DNA from: Pseudomonadota bacterium
GTDB taxonomy: Bacteria > Pseudomonadota > Gammaproteobacteria > Enterobacterales > Succinivibrionaceae
NCBI GenBank assembly: GCA_023460615.1
Contig: JAEWPL010000295.1
Span: 1-14,367 of the forward strand
Direction of reading: 5' to 3'
DNA: 14,367 nt
The notes under the pieces are model-generated. The model had not been told where the DNA came from. It was given only the letters and a program-made list of their open reading frames with translations, and made no database searches. The position numbers and the translations under genes are program-made. Below are positions 5,638 through 11,712 of the stretch, one piece after another. How positions within the stretch are numbered: the first letter of the stretch is position 1; the number at the start of each line of letters is the position of its first letter.

Positions 5638-6126
5638 TTGATTGTATTACCAGAAGTTCAGATTTTGTCACCTCTTTTCTGCTTTAGTAAAAAAAGACTT
5701 TTTGAAGAGATAGCAAAATATTCATCCTACATCTTAGAAAAAGATCCTAAAGATATCATTCGCGCTCTAAATAAAAGAGAGCAATTAGGTACTACTGTAT
5801 TCTTTGATGGTATAGCAATGCCTCATGCTGTGATTGATTCTAAAGTTCCTACCTTTTCTATCCTTAGTATTTTAGATAAACCTATCACCTTTAATTCTAT
5901 CGATGCTGATGAACAATTAATAGATATTGCTTTTTCCATCTTTATTAACAAAAAAGATGATATTCAAAAGGTTGAGTCTTTATTAAAAAATCTTACAATA
6001 GTGTTATCAAATGTTGATTTGCTAAATTCTTTAAGATTAGCAAAAACTGAAAAACCTAAATTGAATGTTATCTTAAATCAAATTGATTGCTTACTAGAGC
6101 AATCAAAATTAGAGCAAGAGTCTTAG
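5638..6126 (+). CDS. ptsN: PtsN, EIIA component of the nitrogen-related PTS
   Basis: EIIA-Ntr, the terminal phosphate acceptor of the PtsP-NPr-PtsN relay, which regulates potassium uptake and metabolism rather than moving sugar. The protein has 162 residues (E. coli 163). The phospho-accepting histidine is His63 in GIAMPHAVIDS; the SKKR segment (17-20) and REQLGTT (47-53) match the family. The start must be TTG at 5638: no ATG or GTG lies in frame before the upstream stop at 5581, and AAGG at 5625-5628 is 9 bases away (another TTG, at 5665, is less well placed). It is preceded by a terminator and a possible SD-masking hairpin. rapZ follows closely; npr, its phosphate donor gene in E. coli order, is not next to rapZ here. 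Confidence 0.9.
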   Translation: MIVLPEVQILSPLFCFSKKRLFEEIAKYSSYILEKDPKDIIRALNKREQLGTTVFFDGIAMPHAVIDSKVPTFSILSILDKPITFNSIDADEQLIDIAFSIFINKKDDIQKVESLLKNLTIVLSNVDLLNSLRLAKTEKPKLNVILNQIDCLLEQSKLEQES

Positions 6127-6134
6127 GATTACAT

Positions 6135-7028
6135 ATGTCATCAAGAGTTGATTTGGTTGTAATTTCAGGTAGATCTGGATCAGGAAAAACAGTTGCTCTA
6201 CATGCACTTGAAGATCTTGGATTTTACTGTATTGATAACTTACCAATTGTTTTCTTAGAAGATCTAATAAAACTTGCCAAGCAAAATTATCCTAAGTTAG
6301 CTGTTTCACTAGATGTGAGAAATATGCCTTTAGGTGATGACTATGAAGAACTTAATAACATTTATTCAAAAGTAATTCATGATCCTGACATCAACCCTAC
6401 AGTCATCTTTATTGATGCTGATGATCAAGTTTTAATCAAAAGATATTCTGAGACTAGAAGATTACATCCTTTATCTTTAAAAAACCTATCCTTAAATGAA
6501 GCTATTGCTAAAGAAGCTGAAGTACTAAAGGTAATCTCATCTATTGCAGACTTAAGAATAGATACTACTAATTTATCCATTCACGAATTATGTCAGCAAG
6601 TTATAACTTGCGTTCAAGGTAAACCTCATAAAAAAATCGTTATTATTTTTGAGTCTTTTGGTTACAAAGATGGTATTACTAAAGATGCTGATTTCGTGTT
6701 TGACGCAAGATTTTTACCTAATCCTTATTGGGATAAAAGTATTCGTCAATACTGTGGCTTAGATGAACCTATTAAGAAATTCTTTAGTAAATATCCTGAA
6801 GTTGAAAATTATATAGATAAGATTGACGATCTTTTATTTGGAATTTTAAAGGCAATCGAGCAAAGTGATAGAAGTTATCTTACTGTTGCTATAGGTTGTA
6901 CAGGTGGATATCACCGCTCTGTTTACATAGCTCAAAGCTTAGCAGATAAATTCCAACAAAGGGGAATTTGCGTGAAAGTAAGACATCGCTCTTTACTTAA
7001 GTCTCGCCAAAATATTCAGAAAAGCTAG
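6135..7028 (+). CDS. rapZ: RapZ, RNase adapter protein (GTP/ATP-binding)
   Basis: In E. coli RapZ binds small RNA GlmZ and delivers it to RNase E, controlling GlmS and cell-wall amino-sugar supply. I chose ATG 6135 over an in-frame ATG at 6087 because AGGA (6125-6128, overlapping the ptsN stop) lies 6 bases before it and the protein then begins MSSRVDLVVISGRSGSGK, as the family does. The product has 297 residues (E. coli 284). Walker A GRSGSGKT is at 12-19; TRRLHPLS and LPNPYWD are family strings; GCTGGYHRSVYIAQSLA (254-270) is the C-terminal signature. The basic C-terminal tail differs from E. coli: the Lys270 equivalent is Ile278 and the KRK cluster is KSR. It ends in a CTAG shared with convergent rpoH. 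Confidence 0.95.
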   Translation: MSSRVDLVVISGRSGSGKTVALHALEDLGFYCIDNLPIVFLEDLIKLAKQNYPKLAVSLDVRNMPLGDDYEELNNIYSKVIHDPDINPTVIFIDADDQVLIKRYSETRRLHPLSLKNLSLNEAIAKEAEVLKVISSIADLRIDTTNLSIHELCQQVITCVQGKPHKKIVIIFESFGYKDGITKDADFVFDARFLPNPYWDKSIRQYCGLDEPIKKFFSKYPEVENYIDKIDDLLFGILKAIEQSDRSYLTVAIGCTGGYHRSVYIAQSLADKFQQRGICVKVRHRSLLKSRQNIQKS

Positions 7029-7939
7029 TCTTTTTTAACTTCTAGTTGTTTACTTTCAGTGTTATTACTCTTGAGAATATACTCTTTAATCTTCTTTAAA
7101 GAGGCATTCTCAATTTGCCTTACTCTTTCTACAGAGATCTTTAATTCAGTAGATAAGTCCTGAAGGGTAGACTTATCATCATCTAACCATCTACGTTTGA
7201 TGATGTATTTAGCTCTCTCATCTAGCATAGCTAGAGCCTGAGACAATCTTTCTAGTTCAAAGGTTTTATAATCTCTGTTCTCAAAGGTTTTAGCAAAATT
7301 TGAATTCTCGTCTTCTAAATAAGAAGCTGGTGCTAACAATGGAAGTGAAGCATTATCAGAAGTATCTTCGGCGGTCAAATCATAGCCTATATCCTGTCCT
7401 GATAATCTAGTTTCCATTTCAGCTACATCGTCTGTGGTTACCCCCAAATCCTCTGCAACATCTTCTCTTTCTTTTTCAGTAAACCAACCTAGATGCTTCT
7501 TATTTTGTCTTAATTTGAAGAATAATTTTCTTTGGGCTTTAGTAGTAGCAATCTTTACTACACGCCAATTCTTAATGACGTAATCGTGGATCTCGGATCT
7601 AATCCAATGCACTGCAAAGGCTGCAAGTCTTGCACCTGCATCAGGATTGTAATGCTTAACAGCTTTCATCAATCCAATATTACCTTCTTGAATTAAATCA
7701 GCTATTGGCAAACCGTATCCTGAGTAACCTCTTGCTATACTTACTACTAGTCTAAGGTGAGACAACACTAGTTTTCTAGCAGCTTCAATATCGCCATAAT
7801 CTCTTAATCTAATAGCTAAAGATCTCTCATCATCTTGTTCAAGCATAGGAACACTGTTGATAGCTTTCATATAGCTATCAATATTTCCAACAGGGGCTAA
7901 CATTCCCCCTTTGCTTTCTTCAATAATATCTTCAGACAT
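7025..7939 (-). CDS. rpoH: RpoH, heat-shock sigma factor (sigma-32)
   Basis: Directs RNA polymerase to chaperone and protease genes on heat shock. The protein has 304 residues (E. coli 284), the extra mostly in an N-terminal stretch and a C-terminal tail (ESKQLEVKKD). N-terminal APVGNIDSY, the region 2 core-binding string LPIADLIQEGNIGLMKAV, HWIRSEIHDYVIKNWR, the RpoH box QRKLFFKLR (136-144) and the region 4.2 helix-turn-helix STLQDLSTELKISVERVRQIE are all present. The start at 7939 is chosen by homology, since the later Met13 has a GGGGG directly against it, too close to use. No Shine-Dalgarno is seen before 7939. The gene follows ftsY by 68 bases without the usual ftsE and ftsX, and converges on rapZ with a 4-base overlap. 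Confidence 0.97.
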   Translation of the reverse strand: MSEDIIEESKGGMLAPVGNIDSYMKAINSVPMLEQDDERSLAIRLRDYGDIEAARKLVLSHLRLVVSIARGYSGYGLPIADLIQEGNIGLMKAVKHYNPDAGARLAAFAVHWIRSEIHDYVIKNWRVVKIATTKAQRKLFFKLRQNKKHLGWFTEKEREDVAEDLGVTTDDVAEMETRLSGQDIGYDLTAEDTSDNASLPLLAPASYLEDENSNFAKTFENRDYKTFELERLSQALAMLDERAKYIIKRRWLDDDKSTLQDLSTELKISVERVRQIENASLKKIKEYILKSNNTESKQLEVKKD

Positions 7940-7971
7940 TTATAAATAAAAATTAAGGATACAGTTAAATC

Positions 7972-7998
7972 ATTATATAGCTTTATCTTAAGCTATAT
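7972..7998 (-). promoter_or_regulatory. rpoH leader: -10 element overlapping a 9-bp hairpin
   Basis: On the minus strand a perfect TATAAT occupies 7977-7972, 33 bases before the rpoH ATG, with no clear -35. ATATAGCTT (7975-7983) and AAGCTATAT (7990-7998) form a 9-bp inverted repeat with a 6-base loop overlapping this element. If transcription comes from ftsY, the hairpin would be in the RNA; there is no T-run, so it is not a terminator. The 27-odd bases between here and the ATG are AT-only apart from an ACTGTATCC stretch. Confidence 0.4.
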
Positions 7999-8007
7999 TT
8001 GAGATTA

Positions 8008-9108
8008 TTATTCACCAAATAAAGCATCCACAAAATTATCTTTATCAAAGATGCGTAAATCTTCAGTTTTTTCACCAATACCAATAAATCTTACTGGTAC
8101 ACCAAACTTATCTGCTAATGAAAATACAATACCACCTTTTGCAGTACCATCAAGCTTTGTTAGACATAGTCCTGTAACTTTTACAGCTTCATTAAATAAG
8201 GTCATTTGAGATATAGCATTTTGACCAGTACTTGCATCTAAAACAAGTAACACTTCATGTGGTACAGTTTCATCAATTTTTTTCATCACTCTAACAATCT
8301 TTTTTAACTCCTCCATAAGATTGTCTTTGTTTTGTAATCTACCTGCTGTATCACAGATTAAAACATCTGCGTGGTGAGCTTTAGCTGAATTTAAAGCATC
8401 AAAGATAACAGAAGCACTATCTGCACCTGTTTGTTGAGCGATTACTGTTGTATTAGTTCTCTCTCCCCAACTTTTCAATTGTTCAACAGCTGCAGCTCTA
8501 AATGTATCACCAGCTGCTAACATTACTTTTTTACCTTGAGATTTAAACTTATTAGCTAATTTACCAATGGTAGTAGTCTTTCCAGCACCATTTACACCTA
8601 CCATTAGGATTACATAAGGTAAATCATCTGCTTTTTTAGTTATATCTAAAGGCACTTCACAAGGAGCTAAGATTTCTTTTAGAATTCTTTTTAAATTTTC
8701 TTTTAACGCACCTGCATCATGCAATTCACGTAATTTTGATTCTTCTTTTAATTTGTTAATGATTGATTGTGTTGTTTCAACACCTAGATCTGCTGTTAAT
8801 AAGGCAGTCTCTAGATCATCATATAAATCTTCGTCAATCTTTCTACCAACAACTAAAGCACTTAGTCCATAAGCTAAATTTTCTCTAGTTCTCTTTAATC
8901 TTTCCATGAAGGTTAACTTAACCTTCATAGGTGAACTTTCTTCCTCTTTCTCTGCAATAGCTGTAACTTCTGATGTATCCGCAGTTGAAACTTCTTGTGA
9001 CTGTGTTTCTAAGGTTGAATGTTCCTTATTTTCTACCTTTTCTGTACTACTTTGTGTTGTAATATCGTGATCATTATTTTTTTTAGAAAATATAGAAAAA
9101 ATACCCAT
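8008..9108 (-). CDS. ftsY: FtsY, signal recognition particle receptor GTPase
   Basis: Docks SRP-ribosome complexes at the inner membrane for co-translational insertion. I place the start at 9108, not at the in-frame ATG at 9123, because GAGG (9118-9115) lies 6 bases before it and the product begins MGIFSIFSKK, a short amphipathic membrane-targeting start; the upstream ATG lacks a ribosome-binding site. The protein has 366 residues. An acidic Ser/Thr/Glu-rich A domain (about 11-60) is far shorter than E. coli's roughly 195 residues. The N domain follows (ERLKRTRENL..., IDEDLYDDLE), then the G domain: G1 GVNGAGKTT 171-179, DTFRAAA 201-207, DTAGR 253-257, TKLDGTAKGG 317-326. It is divergent from rsmD, as in E. 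coli, and followed directly by rpoH. Confidence 0.96.
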   Translation of the reverse strand: MGIFSIFSKKNNDHDITTQSSTEKVENKEHSTLETQSQEVSTADTSEVTAIAEKEEESSPMKVKLTFMERLKRTRENLAYGLSALVVGRKIDEDLYDDLETALLTADLGVETTQSIINKLKEESKLRELHDAGALKENLKRILKEILAPCEVPLDITKKADDLPYVILMVGVNGAGKTTTIGKLANKFKSQGKKVMLAAGDTFRAAAVEQLKSWGERTNTTVIAQQTGADSASVIFDALNSAKAHHADVLICDTAGRLQNKDNLMEELKKIVRVMKKIDETVPHEVLLVLDASTGQNAISQMTLFNEAVKVTGLCLTKLDGTAKGGIVFSLADKFGVPVRFIGIGEKTEDLRIFDKDNFVDALFGE

Positions 9109-9137
9109 CAAAATCCTCAACATAATATAAATTGCTT

Positions 9138-9166
9138 TTGCTCATATTATACAATGTTTTTATAAT
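9138..9166 (+). promoter_or_regulatory. Probable sigma-70 promoter for rsmD
   Basis: TTGCTC (9138-9143) and TATAAT (9161-9166) are separated by 17 bases, giving a start near 9173 and a leader of about 65 bases. The -35 matches only its first three bases. A second, weaker pair TTGCTT/TAAAAT (9178-9183, 9202-9207, spacer 18) lies downstream. Confidence 0.45.
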
Positions 9167-9168
9167 AT
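9144..9168. repeat. Inverted repeat carrying back-to-back -10 elements
   Basis: ATATTATA (9144-9151) and TATAATAT (9161-9168) are exact inverted copies 9 bases apart. Each contains a perfect TATAAT on its own strand: minus at 9151-9146 towards ftsY, plus at 9161-9166 towards rsmD. The divergent polymerases would compete for the same DNA. Confidence 0.5.
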
Positions 9169-9237
9169 CTTTTGTCTTTGCTTTAGTGCTAGGCAGATTA
9201 CTAAAATGCAGTTCAATCAATTGTAGGCTAATAATTT

Positions 9238-9795
9238 ATGCAAGATCATGAAATTAGAATCATTGGTGGTAAATATAAAGGAAAATTATTAAAGATCTTA
9301 GACGAAAAAGATCTTAGACCTACCACTAATCGCGTGAGAGAAACAATTTTCTCTTGGTTAAATAATATCGAAAATTCTAATGTACTTGATCTATTTGCTG
9401 GATCTGGCGCCTTAGGTTTTGAAGCCTACTCTCGTGGAGCAAAAAAGGTAACCCTAGTTGAACTGAATAAGACTACCTCAAAACAATTGCAGACTGTAGC
9501 CGATAGTATCAATTCTAAAGATTTAACTGTGATCAACAGTGATGCACTTGAATTTTTAAATATTTGTAATCAACAATTTGATATTGTTTTTATTGATCCC
9601 CCTTATAAATTAAATATTTACAAAGATGTATTAAGTTCTTTATTAAAAAGAAATTTAATCAATGAAAACAGTATTGTTTATGTAGAAATGCAAAACGGAT
9701 CTTCTCAATCTGTACCAGGATATGAGATTTTTAGAGAACATTCAGCTGGAAATGCAAAATATTCTTTGTGGAGAAAGAGTAATTTTCTATTTTAA
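9238..9795 (+). CDS. rsmD: RsmD, 16S rRNA (guanine-966-N2) methyltransferase
   Basis: Methylates G966 of 16S rRNA in the assembled 30S subunit using S-adenosylmethionine. The protein has 185 residues (E. coli 198). The N-terminus IRIIGGKYKGKLL and RPTTNRVRETIFSWL are family signatures; SAM-binding motif I VLDLFAGSGALGFEAYSRGA is at 49-68; catalytic motif IV DPPY is at 120-123. AGG at 9225-9227 lies 10 bases before the ATG, a weak site. Its position divergent from ftsY matches E. coli. A 13-base direct repeat (9291-9303 and 9307-9319) sits near the 5' end and is read in two different frames. The C-terminus ends SNFLF, shorter than E. coli but without loss of motifs. Confidence 0.95.
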   Translation: MQDHEIRIIGGKYKGKLLKILDEKDLRPTTNRVRETIFSWLNNIENSNVLDLFAGSGALGFEAYSRGAKKVTLVELNKTTSKQLQTVADSINSKDLTVINSDALEFLNICNQQFDIVFIDPPYKLNIYKDVLSSLLKRNLINENSIVYVEMQNGSSQSVPGYEIFREHSAGNAKYSLWRKSNFLF

Positions 9796-9805
9796 ATCAT
9801 TTAGA

Positions 9806-9830
9806 TAGGTGGTACTTAAAGTACCACCTA
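9806..9830. terminator. Strong hairpin between convergent rsmD and atpC
   Basis: The 12-base arms 9806-9817 and 9819-9830 (TAGGTGGTACTT and its complement) are perfect around one base, giving a realistic stem of about 10 bp with a TTAAA loop. It begins 10 bases after the rsmD stop and ends 5 bases before the atpC stop. No clear T-run follows on either strand, so a bidirectional terminator is likely by position but not classical. ACCAC (9823-9827) can also pair with GTGGT (9832-9836), partly inside the atpC stop. Confidence 0.5.
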
Positions 9831-9835
9831 AGTGG

Positions 9836-10264
9836 TTAGATTCTTCTATTTCTAGAGATTTGAACAACCTTAATACGAGCCATAGCATCGGCTAACTTAG
9901 CTAAAGCATGAGCGTAGTCATTATCACCGCTTGAATGATTTTCCAATGCAGTCTTTGCGGATTTAATTGCTTCTTGAGCCTTAGCTTCATCAATATCATC
10001 AGCTCTTAAAGCAGTGTCAGCCAAAATAGTAACATTATCAGGCTGAACTTCTAATACACCACCAGCTAGAAAGATTTGATCATTTTTATCTTGAAGATCA
10101 ATAAAAGTGACCATACCTGACTTAATAGTTGTTAGCAATGGTGTATGACCATATCTAATGCCTAATTCACCTTCAGATCCTGTAACTCTGACTGACTTAA
10201 CAGTACCTGAATATAAACTACCGACGCTACTAATTACGTCTAGATGGAATGATATAGAATCCAT
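9836..10264 (-). CDS. atpC: ATP synthase F1 epsilon subunit
   Basis: Central-stalk subunit that couples the c-ring to gamma and can inhibit ATP hydrolysis. The protein has 142 residues (E. coli 139). The N-terminal beta-sandwich contains FHLDVISSVGSLYSG, VTGSEGELGIRYGHTPLLT and GGVLEVQPDNVTILADTA; a C-terminal helical hairpin follows from about residue 90 (DDIDEAKAQEAIKSAK), so the inhibitory domain is present. AGGGG (10275-10271) lies 6 bases before the ATG, and the gene starts 14 bases after atpD. It is the last gene of the operon and faces rsmD. Confidence 0.96.
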   Translation of the reverse strand: MDSISFHLDVISSVGSLYSGTVKSVRVTGSEGELGIRYGHTPLLTTIKSGMVTFIDLQDKNDQIFLAGGVLEVQPDNVTILADTALRADDIDEAKAQEAIKSAKTALENHSSGDNDYAHALAKLADAMARIKVVQISRNRRI

Positions 10265-10278
10265 TTTCCACCCCTACA

Positions 10279-11694
10279 TTATAAGTTCTTAGCTTTTTCT
10301 ACAGCTTCGTCAATTGTACCTACCATGTAGAAGGCTTGCTCTGGTAAATTATCATAATCACCATCAATAATTCCCTTAAAGCCACGAATAGTTTCTTTAA
10401 GTGGTACGTACTTGCCTGGAGTTCCTGTAAATACTTCAGCTACGCTAAATGGTTGAGATAAGAAACGCTCAACCTTACGAGCTCTAGCTACAACTAACTT
10501 ATCCTCTTCAGATAGTTCATCCATACCTAAAATAGCGATAATGTCTTTTAATTCTTTGTAGCGTTGAAGCACTGTTTGAACACCACGAGCTACCTCATAG
10601 TGATCTTTACCAACTACATAAGGATCTAATTGACGTGATGTAGAAGCTAAAGGATCTACAGCTGGGTAAATACCTAATGAAGCAATCTGACGTGAAAGCA
10701 CGATAGTTGCATCTAAGTGAGCGAAGGTTGTAGCTGGGCTAGGATCTGTTAAATCGTCAGCTGGAACATAAACAGCTTGTACAGAAGTAATAGAACCTTT
10801 CTTAGTAGAAGCAATACGCTCTTGTAAAACACCCATTTCCTCAGCTAAAGTTGGTTGATAACCAACGGCTGAAGGCATACGACCTAATAGAGCTGATACC
10901 TCAGTACCTGCTAAGGTATAACGATAAATATTGTCGATGAATAACAATACATCTAAACCTTCGTCACGGAACTTCTCTGCTACAGTTAAACCGGTTAGAG
11001 CAACACGTAGACGGTTTCCAGGTGGTTCATTCATCTGACCGTAAATCATTGATACTTTATCAATAACTTTTGATTCTTGCATTTCGTGATAGAAGTCGTT
11101 ACCTTCACGAGTTCTTTCACCTACACCAGTAAACACTGACAAACCAGAGTGAGCTTTAGCAATGTTATTGATAAGCTCCATCATGTTAACAGTTTTACCT
11201 ACACCAGCACCACCGAATAGACCTACTTTACCGCCTTTAGCAAAAGGACAAATTAGATCCATAACCTTAATACCTGTTTCTAGGATTTCGGTAGTTGATG
11301 ACTGTTCTGCATAGGTAGGAGCTGCTCTGTGAATAACCCACTTGTCTTTTTCACCAATAGGGCCCTTCTCATCTACAGGCTCACCTAAAACATTCATAAT
11401 TCTGCCTAAGGTTTCTCTGCCTACAGGAACTTTTACGCCATCACCTGTATTTATAGCTTCAATACCTCTGCATAGACCATCAGAAGATCCCATTGCAATA
11501 CAACGAACTACACCACCACCAATTTGTTGCTGTACCTCAAGGATAAGGTCTTTACGGTGTACTCCATCGCCTTTTACTTCCAAAGCATCATATAACTCTG
11601 GAATATGACCTTCAGGAAATTCAACATCAACAACTGCGCCGATGATCTGTACAATAGTACCCTTTTCACCAGCACGATTTGAAGTTTCTGCCAT
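10279..11694 (-). CDS. atpD: ATP synthase F1 beta subunit (catalytic)
   Basis: Carries the catalytic sites for ATP synthesis. The protein has 471 residues (E. coli 460), with an N-terminal extension MAETSNRAGEKGTIVQIIGA and a small insertion accounting for the difference. P-loop GGAGVGKT is at 161-168 and catalytic Glu193 is in GERTREGND; the nucleotide-site string FIDNIYRYTLAGTEVSALLGR and the DELSEED segment of the C-terminal domain are intact. GAGGAA (11706-11701) lies 6 bases before the ATG. It starts 18 bases after atpG and is followed by atpC. Confidence 0.99.
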   Translation of the reverse strand: MAETSNRAGEKGTIVQIIGAVVDVEFPEGHIPELYDALEVKGDGVHRKDLILEVQQQIGGGVVRCIAMGSSDGLCRGIEAINTGDGVKVPVGRETLGRIMNVLGEPVDEKGPIGEKDKWVIHRAAPTYAEQSSTTEILETGIKVMDLICPFAKGGKVGLFGGAGVGKTVNMMELINNIAKAHSGLSVFTGVGERTREGNDFYHEMQESKVIDKVSMIYGQMNEPPGNRLRVALTGLTVAEKFRDEGLDVLLFIDNIYRYTLAGTEVSALLGRMPSAVGYQPTLAEEMGVLQERIASTKKGSITSVQAVYVPADDLTDPSPATTFAHLDATIVLSRQIASLGIYPAVDPLASTSRQLDPYVVGKDHYEVARGVQTVLQRYKELKDIIAILGMDELSEEDKLVVARARKVERFLSQPFSVAEVFTGTPGKYVPLKETIRGFKGIIDGDYDNLPEQAFYMVGTIDEAVEKAKNL

Positions 11695-11712
11695 TTTTTA
11701 TTCCTCTTTAAT

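Noticed and set aside
6087..6134. Upstream in-frame ATG for rapZ inside ptsN
   Set aside because: It gives a 16-residue extension not seen in the family; ATG 6135 has AGGA at the right distance.
7018..7036. Terminator at the rapZ end (AAAAG/CTTTT with T-run)
   Set aside because: The stem has five pairs, mostly A-T, and lies inside the rpoH coding end; too weak to call.
9109..9123. Upstream in-frame ATG for ftsY
   Set aside because: No ribosome site precedes it; the ATG at 9108 has GAGG 6 bases away, and that GAGG lies within the would-be extension.
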